Source of the DNA: Sycobia sp. Sy_11
Taxonomy: Eukaryota > Arthropoda > Insecta > Hymenoptera > Epichrysomallidae
Direction: 5' to 3'
DNA length: 64,000 nt
Assembly: GCA_018907035.1 (NCBI GenBank)
Contig: JACCIC010000036.1
Coordinates: 947,001 to 1,011,000, forward strand
The notes below the pieces were generated by a model. It saw nothing but the letters and a program-made list of their open reading frames with translations, did not search any database and was not told where the DNA came from. A program made the translations under genes and the position numbers. Below are positions 36,291-46,045 of this stretch, one piece after another. Within the stretch, counting starts at the first letter, position 1, and every line of letters begins with the position of its first letter.

Positions 36291-37576
36291 TTAGGAGTGT
36301 GAATAAGTCTTTCCCGTTTTTTGTAAGAGATGGCGCCACCAATACTGTGCGAGTATTCAATGGTTACATATGTCATAATCAAAGCTTATTCATATGTCAA
36401 CAATTCCATACTAACACATTAGTTAAAATTTTTTCGCATCATAAATTTTTGATATCGTGAAAATGTCGAAATTTGAGCCGAGTCGACGTCATTTGCGGGA
36501 AGTTTCACTTTATTGGTTCAATTTGAAGAAATCTGCTGCCGAGACGCATCGATTGCTTCAGGAGGCTTATGGAGAAGGTTGTGTCGATGATTCAAGTGTT
36601 CGCGGATGGTTTCGACGCTTCAAAAGCGGTGATTTCGACGTGGAAGACAAGGAGCGTTCCGGGCGGCCGCAAATCTTTGAAGATCGAGAATTGGCGACTT
36701 TGCTCGATGAAGATTCTTGTCAAATGCAAGAAGAACTTGCTGAAGCATTGGGAGTTGACCGAACAACCATTTCCAAGCGTTTGAAAGCCATGGGAATGAT
36801 CCAAAAGCAAGGAAATTGGGTGCCGTACGAACTGAAGCTGAGAGACGTCGAACGGCGTTTTTTCACTTGCGAACAGCTGCTTCAGCGACATAAAAGAAAG
36901 GGTTTTCTGCATCGTATCGTGACTGGCGATGAAAAGTGGATACGTTACGATAATCCGAAGCGAAGAAAATCATGGGGACTACCCGGCCATGCATCATCAT
37001 CGACGGCCAAGCCAAATATTCATGGCGCCAAGCTCATGCTCTGTATATGGTGGGACCAGCTAGGTGTGGTTTACTATGAGCTTCTGAAACCGAATGAAAG
37101 GATCACAGGCGAGGTCTATCGACGACAATTGATGCGTTTGAGCCGCGCACTGCGAGAAAAACGGCCACAATACTCCGACAGGCACGACAAAGTTATTTTG
37201 CAACATGACAATGCTCGCCCACATGTTGCACCGCCGGTGAAAACATACTTAGAAACGCTCAAATGGGAAGTCCTACCCCACCCGCCGTATAGTCCAGACG
37301 TTGCTCCGTCTGATTACCATCTCTTCAGATCGATGACGCATGGCCTGGCTGACCAGCACTTCCATTCCTACGAGGAAGCCAAAAAATGGGTGGATGACTG
37401 GATAGAGGCCAAACCGGTCGAATTTTTTCGCAACGGGATTCGTATGTTGCCAGAAAGATGGGAAAAAGTTGTAGCTAGCGATGGCCAATACTTTCAATAA
37501 TTCATTTGTAACCATTTTTTCACAATAAAGGCTCAAAATTTGAAAAAAAACGGGAAAGACTTATTCACATACCTGA
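36291..37576 (+). mobile_element. Mariner transposon, full length
   Basis: Inverted ends of about 28 bases (TGTGAATAAGTCTTTCCCG) bound a 1286-bp element. TA dinucleotides flank it at 36289-36290 and 37577-37578, the expected mariner target duplication. It sits inside the Penelope minus copy, between the codons for CDK and YIGQT. The ends differ at a few outer bases. Confidence 0.95.
36463..37500 (+). CDS. Mariner transposase, apparently intact
   Basis: A single uninterrupted frame encodes 345 residues, the standard mariner length. The N-terminal part has two helix-turn-helix regions (residues about 10-55 and 80-112) for binding the inverted ends. The linker has WVPYELK in place of WVPHEL. 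The catalytic domain has D156 (TGDEKW), D249 (LQHDNARPH) and D284 (YSPDVAPSDYHLF), spaced as DD34D. The protein catalyses cut-and-paste transposition into TA. By memory it is closest to mauritiana-type ant mariners such as Mboumar. The ATG at 36463 was chosen over an upstream in-frame GTG at 36457. Activity is inferred only from the intact frame. Confidence 0.95.
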   Translation: MSKFEPSRRHLREVSLYWFNLKKSAAETHRLLQEAYGEGCVDDSSVRGWFRRFKSGDFDVEDKERSGRPQIFEDRELATLLDEDSCQMQEELAEALGVDRTTISKRLKAMGMIQKQGNWVPYELKLRDVERRFFTCEQLLQRHKRKGFLHRIVTGDEKWIRYDNPKRRKSWGLPGHASSSTAKPNIHGAKLMLCIWWDQLGVVYYELLKPNERITGEVYRRQLMRLSRALREKRPQYSDRHDKVILQHDNARPHVAPPVKTYLETLKWEVLPHPPYSPDVAPSDYHLFRSMTHGLADQHFHSYEEAKKWVDDWIEAKPVEFFRNGIRMLPERWEKVVASDGQYFQ

Positions 37577-37991
37577 TATTTGTCACAGTATTTACAATTT
37601 ATTTTGTACACCACTGCTATTTTCAAATATTTATCATCCTTATCTTTATAATAATTAAATAGCTTTCTAATATTATTATCGTTTTAAAGTAAAATTGAAT
37701 ATTATGTTTTTTAAATACACTTTTAATTCTTTCGGATAATCCTCTTACATATGGTAATACCACGATTTTATTATTAGTATCCCTCTTTTCCATATTACGT
37801 TCTCTTGTGCTATTACAAATTTGATCCACTCTCTCTGCAATCATTTTATCTATAAAGTTTATTAGATAATCATTGTTAATGAATATCTCTTTAACTAATT
37901 TTAAATTATCTTTTCTAAAATCTTTGTGTGATAATTTGATTGCTCTGTCGATGACTCCCTTTCATTTTATATGTATCCTCATAAATAACAG

Positions 37992-39581
37992 TGTAACGTT
38001 CCTATCCCCCTCGGGATAGCCTACGCGGTATCTTCCCAGGGTAGTTTGAGAGGGGAGGAAGTTTTTCAGGATCGGGCGGCGGTTTCAGGAAATTAATTTT
38101 ACAAGAACACAGTATAAATTTTTTATAACAAAAATTAATTTATTTATCTGAAACATAGACCAGTTCCTCTATCTACAGGATTCTGTAACAAATAAATATA
38201 AACACAAAAATAATTAATAATAGTAATTTACTGCTAGATCTATATTTTTATTTAAGCTAATTTTGCGCTATTTTCCGCAACGTCTCTAATATTCGGCGCT
38301 AATTACCGCACGAATACCCGGTGTTATTTTCCACGCGGGGAACTAATGAACCGAGACAGGTTGATTTTAAGTGGAATAAAAAATAAGGAAAGCTTAGCTC
38401 CGCTGGTCTTTTGAGGAGTGCCTCGCAACCAGGATCAAGAGCTAAGGGGAGAATTTCTAGTCGGGATAAGTAAACTGCTGGTCTTTTGGGGAGCGCCTCG
38501 CAACCAGGATCACGTTTACTTAGGAAAGGTAAAATTATTAACCGTCTGTCTTTTGAGGAGCGCCTCGCAACAGAGATCAAGTTAATAATTTCGGAGAGGA
38601 AAAAGTCAGGATTAATTTGAGCTTCTGGAAAGATTCTAGCTCCGGGAGGAGTTCGTGTGAAATAACTTCGGGGCAGTTGGTTCACCGGGCGAACTGCCGA
38701 TTTTGCTTATTATTAAACTGCCGATTTTATTTATTATTTTATAATAAAATAATCGGATAATTCCGTCGCCGCTCGTTTAATTTCGGACGAGGCGCCGAAT
38801 TATAATAATTATATTAACAATAATAATAATTACAATAATAATAATAATAATCAATAATAATTATAATAATTATTGTTTTATATTTTGTTATTATTTGCAG
38901 CCGGTGTGCTGCGCACAGTAATAATATACATGTGTACAATTTTAAACCTTTATTTACATATATTTATATATCATGTGTATATTAAATCGTTTGTATTAAT
39001 TAATTTAATTAAATACAGCGGGTACATTCGTTTTCAGACACCCGTTGTATATACTGGAATTCGCGCGTTCGCTACATTCGTTGCGGCTCAGGCTGTTTCG
39101 TGAGAGCGTGCAGTAGTGTGCGTGCGGCACGTATTAGAGGGGATAGCGGCCGCCGGTCTAATACATTGAACGCGCTCTCTCTTGCCGCGCGCAGTGTATC
39201 CCCTCTACGACATACTCTGTACTTAACTTAGTGGTAGAGAGAGAGACTAGATATCGCGTTCTCTCTCTACTTGTTCGAGTTTCGGCAGTTGCGACGACTA
39301 CCTTCTCCAGTAGTCGTCGCGACCTTTGCCCGGTTTTCGGTGTTTATTCGGTGTATACGCGAGTTTAAATTTTAGAATTGTAGAAATAATATATTTAATA
39401 TATTATTTCTAATGATATTCGATATTATTTCTTGTGGCGTTTATACATCTAAGTCCGTGTATATATGTAAAATACATCCACCAAATTAGATGTAACACCA
39501 TCTTAAGTATTTAAATTTTAACGCGTATAATAAATTCTTTGTTCGAAATAAATTTGCGCGGCCATGTTTTTGGCCGTCGCA
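37992..39581 (-). mobile_element. Solo LTR of the Gypsy family with 4-bp target duplication
   Basis: It runs from TGTAACGTTCC to GGCCGTCGCA on the plus strand, 1590 bp, and is flanked by ACAG on both sides (37988-37991 and 39582-39585). There is no internal sequence, so it arose by recombination between two LTRs. It is the best reference for the full LTR of this family. Confidence 0.92.
38393..38589 (-). repeat. Three tandem stem-loop units in the solo LTR
   Basis: Units at 38393-38446, 38468-38521 and 38534-38589 share a core with a pyrimidine-rich arm (CTGGT or TCTGT), GAGG, a short loop AGYG, CCTC and the matching arm (ACCAG or ACAGA). Outer arms differ per unit but pair perfectly: CTTAGCTC/GAGCTAAG, AAGTAAAC/GTTTACTT, and an 11-base pair ending ATTATTAAC/GTTAATAAT. 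In the second unit GAGG is GGGG, giving G-U pairs only in part. Confidence 0.8.
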
Positions 39582-39954
39582 ACAGCATGTATAGTTTAGA
39601 CAGAGATAATAAGCAGTTTATTATACGGCATATCTAATCTTATTTCAATCTATTTTTTTAAATTGGTATTATTAAAAAGAAAATTTTTTTTTATTTTTTA
39701 ACGAATTTTTTTCTGGATTTGTTCTTTTGTTTTTTTTAACTGGATTGATTTTCATAAATTTTTTTTTATCACACAATTTTTTTTCACCAAATTTTTTTCT
39801 GAAATTTCTTTCTCAATCAATTTTTTGTATTCGATTTTATTTTTTATTTTTAAAGAAAATTTGCATGGAAAAGAAGTATTATATCAATTATAAGTATCTA
39901 CTTTATCAAAAATAAGTATTATATCTTCACAATTGTTCCAGTTTATATGGATGA
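39582..39954. other. T-rich non-coding stretch
   Basis: Long T tracts separated by short motifs (39660-39860) fill most of this piece. The 62-codon frame over it is a composition artefact. Confidence 0.5.
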
Positions 39955-40375
39955 AAGTTTTAGTGGATGAAATGGTGGATGTTTTTAATTCTGTACATGA
40001 CAGAATTAAATTTAAAAAGGAAATTGAAGTCAATAATCAGTTGAGTTTTTCGACATTGATGGCATTAAATATAATAATAATAAATTGAAGCTTATTTGGT
40101 ATAGAAAACCTACTTTATCAGATAGGTTTTTAGATTTTAATTCATACCACTAATTCGCACACAAAATTGGGACACTGACAGGTGTCATACTGACAGATCA
40201 ATAAAATTGTCACATAAGGATTTTAGACAGAATAATTTGTAGATAGTAAGAGAAACTTTCATTAATAATGGATGTTCAATTGAATTTATTAATAAATTAA
40301 TTACAGAGAGATTGTTTGACATTTCTTATACCGAAAATAGACATAATGTAAGTGTCGCATAAATATTACGCAATG
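39955..40375 (+). pseudogene. Penelope-like RT fragment
   Basis: Several frames give VHDRIKFKKEIEVNNQLSF, LIWYRKPTLSDRFLDFNS and INKLITERLFDISYTENR. WYRKPT with the following LDFNS is characteristic of the Penelope RT C-terminal part. Stops and shifts are frequent. Confidence 0.75.
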
Positions 40376-40439
40376 AATACAAATATGAATAAGACTAATA
40401 CTAACAATAATGATAATAATAATAATAATCAAAAGGCGA

Positions 40440-41292
40440 ATAAGTATATTTATAAGAATGTTTGTTAAGGGAAAGGGTGAAATAAATACAATCGTTAATT
40501 ATGCTATATTAAGTTTAATTGTAAAAATAAAAAGGCATAAAAAACCTCCACTCAGTAAGTGGAGGAAAAAGCCGTAAAATTAATCTACAATATCTGTGTC
40601 TTATATTAAACAAAAATAATACGATATATTAGAAAATATTTAAACTTACAGACAGAATAATGTCTACGCGAAAGCAAAAGGTCACTTATTACTATAATAA
40701 ATTTCGAGAGCTCTCTTACCAAGTAAATTCTGGCGCGTTAGAGATGAGGCTAAAGTGAAAGGGATCTTCTGCCAATCCTCCTACGCTACGTGGTGACTCC
40801 TAACGTCTTAGGAAACGGGGACAGCCCTTGACAAGCACGGTAGCAAACGGGCCCTAAAGCCGCTCGAGAAGTCCCTTAGAGATTCGCACAGGGGTGGATC
40901 TCAACAAGCCCTGATTGCCAAGTTCACTAATTCCCACTAGCATACAGCGCCTAACTGTCACAGTTTTAAAAGTTTCTTGCGTCTCAAAATATGCACATTA
41001 CACGTGTATGGATATACTCGGCGATATTGGCACCTTTGAATAGGTTTTGATGCGCACGACAATTACAAAACAGTACACAGTTCGTAGGCGAAAATTACGT
41101 ACACGACTTAGCGTATTGTAACACGCGTGAATTATGATAACGGACGGCAACTTATGATGAAAATAAAGTACGCAGAAACTAATACGAGTTAGCACGAGAA
41201 GTCGCTGTGCACGGTTTGAATGTCGAGGACAGAATGTCCTCTTCTCGTGGGGAAATCTGTGTTCTTCCTCAGAATTCAGAAAAAAGCGAGGA

Positions 41293-41328
<36 letters not shown>

Positions 41329-41415
41329 TGTAAAACGTAAGCTAAATAAGAGAAAGCGGTGAGAAGAAAATGAAAACCGAATTTATTTTCCGACCTGGCT
41401 AAATTAGGGACCGAA

Positions 41416-41467
<52 letters not shown>

Positions 41468-41673
41468 CGAGTTCAAGAGGCGTCATGAATACAGCCGCCC
41501 AGCCGCCTCGCAGATGCTTCGGTCCCTAGCGCTCCGAGTGGTTGTAAAAGCAGAGGTCTGTCCAGTTTCGGAAATGCGCACCATGGTACGTGCTAAATGC
41601 TCCAAGAAAAGGATTATATACCCATACGTATACATACAAACCTAGACATATATACATACATATACACACACGC

Positions 41674-41712
<39 letters not shown>

Positions 41713-41745
41713 CACATACATACACCTACACATACACATTTACCT
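40440..41745. other. Unassigned insertion in the Penelope plus copy
   Basis: Sequence without recognisable coding content lies between the RT end and the linker. It holds a perfect 8-base hairpin (CCTCCACT, loop, AGTGGAGG, about 40546-40566), a GA run (41298-41324), and TA runs (41419-41460 and 41677-41705). Its type is unknown. Confidence 0.4.
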
Positions 41746-41759
41746 TTGGTTTAAATCAC

Positions 41760-41972
41760 TGAATCATAAACAGTAAGAGTTAATGTTAATACGGACAAAA
41801 TTATTGTTTTACCATATGTTAGAGGATTGTCGAAAAGAATTAAAAGAAATTTTCGGAAATATAACATTTAAATTTTCTCTAAAGTAGTAAAAATTTATGT
41901 AATTATTTAATAATTGCAAGGAAAAGGATGATTTATGTTTAAAATCTGGAATGGTTTACAAAATTAATTGCA
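41760..41972 (+). pseudogene. Penelope-like linker fragment
   Basis: Frames give DKIIVLPYVRGLSKRIK and GMVYKINC, the conserved segment between RT and GIY-YIG, matching the minus copy at 37590-37790. It breaks off right after YKINC, where the LTR element starts. Confidence 0.78.
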
Positions 41973-41975
41973 TGT

Positions 41976-42299
41976 GTACGTTTCGCATCGTCGCCTACGC
42001 ATCGGCGTGATGTAACAGGACAATGAATAAAACCGCACGGTTAACTATAACAATACGTTTATTACTGATAATGCAATTAAGATCTACTAGGAGAGAGGTA
42101 CGAGTATTAGCGTCCTATCTGTAGGTTTGCTGTACGGACAATGCTGGCGTGCGGCCGCTGCCGCACGCCTTCTTGTTCGCTGTCCCAACACATAGTCGGG
42201 GCGCTGTCTCTATATACAGTATACTCATGCATGCGCCGGTGTGCGTACGGCGCATGAGTATCGCTATGTGGAATCTGCACTCGTACACGATCCCTACAT
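41976..42299 (-). repeat. 3' LTR of the non-autonomous element
   Basis: It matches 45111-45401 in blocks such as TCTGTAGGTTTGCTGTACGG, ACAATGCTGGCGTGCGGCCG and GCATGCGCCGGTGTG. The plus-strand right end is GATCCCTACA. Confidence 0.7.
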
Positions 42300-42477
42300 T
42301 ACTCCCCCCATTTTTGAGTCGCTCTAAAACTCGTAAAATTGTCCTTGAGGTGAGATGCTGTAGAGGGACGTACCTCCTTTTCGTCGCATAGTGCGGCGTT
42401 CCCGTCGATGCTATCGCGTATATAGTGCTTAGACGCGTATATAGTCCCTAGCCGTGTCTTATCTTAGGTGTACAAAC

Positions 42478-42481
<4 letters not shown>

Positions 42482-42521
<40 letters not shown>
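42482..42521. repeat. (TA)n microsatellite
   Basis: Twenty TA units inside the non-autonomous LTR element. Confidence 0.95.
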
Positions 42522-42525
<4 letters not shown>

Positions 42526-43424
42526 TTTAGAGTCTTTATTCTGTACTTGGTCAGTTTACATATAGATTTCTTTTTACTTATTCTATGTAACTAATGCTAA
42601 ACTTAACCTATTTACAGGAGCTTATTTCTACTCCCTTACACGATTTCTCGCTGGACCACAACGCTCTGCTCTCTGAGCTAGACTGTCATTCCTTCACGTT
42701 GGAATTGGCGAACCATATGCCTCTATAGATTAACTCAACATTTTTCCAATCGGATGAAAAATTGGTGGTTCTGCTGCGCCATGTTAATACCCGTAGTGAC
42801 TTTAATGGAATAGAGCCGATACCCTACCTATCGCGAGCCTGCACGTGCGTTCAATTTGGGTAGATACTAGAAAGTTGCGCAATCAGCTAGGGCTGCTCTA
42901 TACATTTGTATATACGTTGCGAAAGCGTTGGCACTTATTGACGATAGCACGTGGGACGTGGGAGGACAGACTGAGCTTGCACTCTATGTGTCCCACGCCG
43001 CCACCAGGAACAGGAAGTGTATAAGTCATGTAGGACTTTAACACTTTCCAAGAGCAATATCGGTAAAAAAAGTCGACTTCTCCAAATCTATAGTTCGACA
43101 TTCTCACAAGCAAGTAAAATACGTGAATTTAACAGCAGTATAGAAGCACTCTGAAAAGTGTGCTATACTGTTTGCTTAAATTAAGAATTGACTTTGTTAC
43201 TGGATTTCGCGGAACTCTCATCGCAGTTGTTGCTAATAACCTTTTTTAAAAATAGGGTCAAAACCCAAACAAACTGAAGAAAAAACTGCAAAAAATGTTG
43301 CTATTTCGATTATCTTGCCTGACATTGTTAATAATTTTTAGAAAAAAATTTTATTTTCTAAAATTGGATGTGTATATATAAAATAAATTTATTACTACTC
43401 GTTACTACCGCGAGAAAAAACTAT

Positions 43425-43790
43425 TTACCGCTGCTTACTCGGCTGCCTAAACCACGCTTGTGCATTGCCGCCGCTTTGCCGCCTGACTGCTCCGGTTGCG
43501 CCTGTGCGTCGCTGCTTCTGCTGATGCCGATTGCCTGGCCGGGCCTGTGTACTACTACCTGGTGTTGGTGCGGTCGCGCCGGTACGCCGTCGCCTGTGTT
43601 GCTAGGGTGCTGGGGTATGGTCTCAGCCCGCGGTTCGTCGCGTGCTTTGTTTACAGCTACACTGATGCGCGCGTGCTACTTTTTGTTTGCCGCTGCACGT
43701 CCTTTTGCACCACGTCGCTTTGTTTTACGTGGTGGCGCTTGCTGATGCAGCTACATACGCGAATCTCTCTTTCGAGCTCTGATGCCGCTA
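43425..43790 (-). other. GC-rich block with Pro/Arg/Gln-rich frame
   Basis: A GC-rich segment inside the LTR element can be read on the minus strand as a basic, Pro- and Gln-rich sequence with one internal stop (APPRKTKRRGAKG, then NTGDGVPARPHQHQ). It could be a remnant of a Gag-like ORF, but no domain supports this. Plus-strand frames over it are Cys/Leu-rich shadows. Confidence 0.3.
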
Positions 43791-45110
43791 GAAAAGTTCA
43801 ATTTTTCAGTTTCTCTCGTTGTTGCGAACAGATAGCTAGGCATCGATTTATTTTTCATTTAAAAATCTAGAAATGTAAAACTGCGTATAGTTTGTAACAT
43901 TATAATTTAATAGTCAACTATTATTTAGAAATTTAATACACTATTAAGATATATTCGTATACAGTATGTAGAGTAATTATATATAAATGTAATTTGCATT
44001 GTAGAATATAGGTTTATATAATTTATTATTATATGTTAAGTTTAAAATTTGGTATAACGTTTTCACCGGAAATAATAACTTAAATATCTTGTAATAGATC
44101 TCGAGCTAAGATTTCGTTTCCTAATAATAATTTGACGTCATATAAGATTACCGGCGTATATGTATATACAGTTTATATTATCTGGTCGTTAATTTTGAGA
44201 AAGAGTGACATACGATATTCCGATATCTAACATCTCAGACATAGTAGCAACAGAGCGGAAGAAATTGAACGAAATGATTATAATATATTGTAATTTATTA
44301 TCTAAAGCAGAGATGAGAGATGCATTGGGAAAATTAATTATAGAGACTATATTGAACTTGATTTTGAATTTAAATGGAAATGCAAATGTCAAACAAGTAA
44401 AATGAAAAGTCTCGCGAGCAAACTCAGGTTAAAGGCCACAAAATATGTACATAAGATACACGCTTGATCCGTGACCGTAACGGAAAAATCGAAGGTTTTT
44501 CAGAAAATGGCTTTTATACCGCTTCACACGTGGTGGTCGAATACTTGCTGTAGAAAACCCTTGGGATTTTCAAAGTGGAAAAAGGTTATGCTTCCTAGAA
44601 GCAGTATCCTTGTTTTTTCTGGAAATTCGAACATTTTTCCTTAACAAAGCCTTCCTACAGATCTATATATTGAGATAGATCGTATTCTGGCTTTGGAAAA
44701 ATGTTGGGAATTTTAAAAAGATGACTTATTCTGTTACTGCTTTGGATTGTCCGTACGTCAGGCTGCACCAGAGTTTGGGCTGCGAATTGAGGCTTATCTC
44801 CTAAAATTGGACTCTCTTGGAGGGGGACCGAGACATTGAAACACCGCTGTATAAGCGCGCGTGGATTATTCGAATCTCATCTCTGCTAAGGTTCGCACTT
44901 GTGTACTTTATTCAACAGTATTGAATTCTTTTTGATTTAAAACTAAAATTTTTATTTTTATTTCATTCCCAAACACCCTAGCGTTTTGTTCATTTCACTC
45001 ATGGTGATATTACCTTCTGTCGTGAAGTCGGACCCGCTGATCGGCGAATAGCCTCTCCGCGCCACTTATTGAAAAGACGATGCAAAACGTTCCTCAGTCG
45101 GCGCCACCAG

Positions 45111-45401
45111 TGTAGGATTCTTGATAGTACAGTAGCATCGCCGCCTACGCGGCGACGTAATATAGCGAGACAATGAAGGATAACCCGCGGTAAACTATAA
45201 TAATACGATTATTACCGGTAATATAATTAAGATGTAGTAGGAGAGAAATGCGGGTACTAGCATCCTGTCTGTAGGTTTGCTGTACGGACAATGCTGGCGT
45301 GCGGCCGCCGCCGCACGCCACATTGCAGCTGCCACCATGTAGTCGGCGCACTGCCCCTATATACAGTATACTATCGCATGCGCCGGTGTGTGCATGGTGT
45401 A
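45111..45401 (-). repeat. 5' LTR of the non-autonomous element, outer end lost
   Basis: It begins TGTAGGATTC on the plus strand and aligns with the left LTR until about 45395, then turns into Penelope sequence. The outermost 35 or so bases present in the other LTR are missing. Confidence 0.62.
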
Positions 45402-45680
45402 TGCAGGTGAATGCTACATTGGACAAACAAGCAGAGATTTAAAAAAGAAAATTGATGAACATACATATAGTTTACGTAGTTCACATATTACTTTTGATTT
45501 AAAAAAACACTGTTTGAAGTTTTTGTGAATGTGGATATTTTGGAACATGTTATTAGTAATAAGTACAAAAGGGAGAGTCTTGAAAGTATTCACATTTCAA
45601 AGAATCGAAATAATGTAAAATTAATATTAAAGTCAAGTAAATTAGATAACATTTATTATTATTTATTCAATTAATTGGTT
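45402..45680 (+). pseudogene. Penelope-like GIY-YIG endonuclease, frameshifted
   Basis: The frame GECYIGQTSRDLKKKIDEHT contains the YIG motif and the helix of GIY-YIG nucleases. A frameshift near 45525 leads to VNVDILEHVISNKYKRES and ends with a stop near 45675. In active Penelope-like elements this nuclease nicks the target. Confidence 0.82.
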
Positions 45681-45789
45681 TTGAACATTTTGTGTAGAAG
45701 GGAGATTGTATATTTAAATTACTAAAACTTTTTAGTTTAGTGGAGATAGAGGTATACATAGATTATAATATTAATATAAGGTTTAGTTT

Positions 45790-45850
45790 AGTCCCTGATG
45801 AGGAGCCGTAGCGAGCTCAAAACGTTGAACAGCCTCAGCTGATGTTCAAT
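45790..45850 (+). ncRNA. Hammerhead-ribozyme-like motif, plus copy
   Basis: CCCTGATGAGGAGCC and GAGCTCAAAACG recur here as in the minus copy, with the same A for G at position 12. An 8-base helix GTTGAACA/TGTTCAAT follows. Confidence 0.45.
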
Positions 45851-46045
45851 TGGGTAAAGGTGGTGGGGACAAATTGCACTTTAAAGAATTTTTAATAATA
45901 AACAATTTTTTTCAGCTAATATATTTTCATTTCAGATTAGTCTATGGATGTGAATTTAAACAAGGACAGTCTGACTGTCATTATACTTTTAAGTTATTTC
46001 TATATTGATATGTATTACTATTGATATAAATATATATTGATATTA

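Larger units (their letters stand above)
34632..37970 (-). mobile_element. Penelope-like element, minus copy, 5'-truncated and twice interrupted
   Basis: Element pieces on the minus strand are 37577-37970, 36189-36290 and 34632-35155. They encode, in order, GVIDRAIKLSHKDF, VLPYVRGLSERIK, VVYKINCKYCDK, YIGQTERYLKQRIYEHQYS and NVDILEHVISNKY, that is, the end of the RT, the linker and the GIY-YIG endonuclease of Penelope-like elements. A mariner (36291-37576) and an R1-like plus Gypsy LTR block (35156-36188) split it. The 3' end (34632-35155) is an inverted match to 45530-46045. Confidence 0.85.
41973..45401 (-). mobile_element. LTR element without recognisable pol (3.4 kb)
   Basis: Two similar segments in the same orientation, 41976-42299 and 45111-45401, bound 2.8 kb. 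On the minus strand the left one is preceded by a G-rich tract (ATGGGGGGAGTAA), as expected for a polypurine tract and 3' LTR. The right one is followed by TGGTGGCGCCGACTGAGG, which looks like a primer-binding site. The interior has no RT or integrase, so this looks like a non-autonomous element. The LTRs differ at many positions, so it is old or was rearranged. Confidence 0.6.
39955..46045 (+). mobile_element. Penelope-like element, plus copy, interrupted
   Basis: Pieces on the plus strand are an RT end (39955-40375), a linker (41760-41972), the GIY-YIG endonuclease (45402-45680) and the 3' region (45681-46045). Insertions separate them (about 40440-41745 and 41973-45401). The copy is oriented away from the minus copy at 34632-37970, with the 5' ends facing each other across the solo LTR. 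Confidence 0.82.

Noticed and set aside
36457..36462. Alternative start two codons upstream for the mariner transposase
   Set aside because: The codon at 36457 is GTG. The ATG at 36463 gives the standard 345-residue length.
39727..39915. A Phe/Leu-rich 62-codon frame
   Set aside because: It is a product of long T tracts, not a protein-coding region.
43368..43870. Two overlapping plus-strand frames of about 125 codons in a GC-rich block
   Set aside because: They are rich in Cys, Leu and Ala without any domain, overlap each other, and lie inside an LTR element whose sense strand is minus.
44189..44405. Opposed frames of about 67 codons at the same place
   Set aside because: Neither shows a known motif. 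They lie inside the non-autonomous LTR element and may be composition artefacts.
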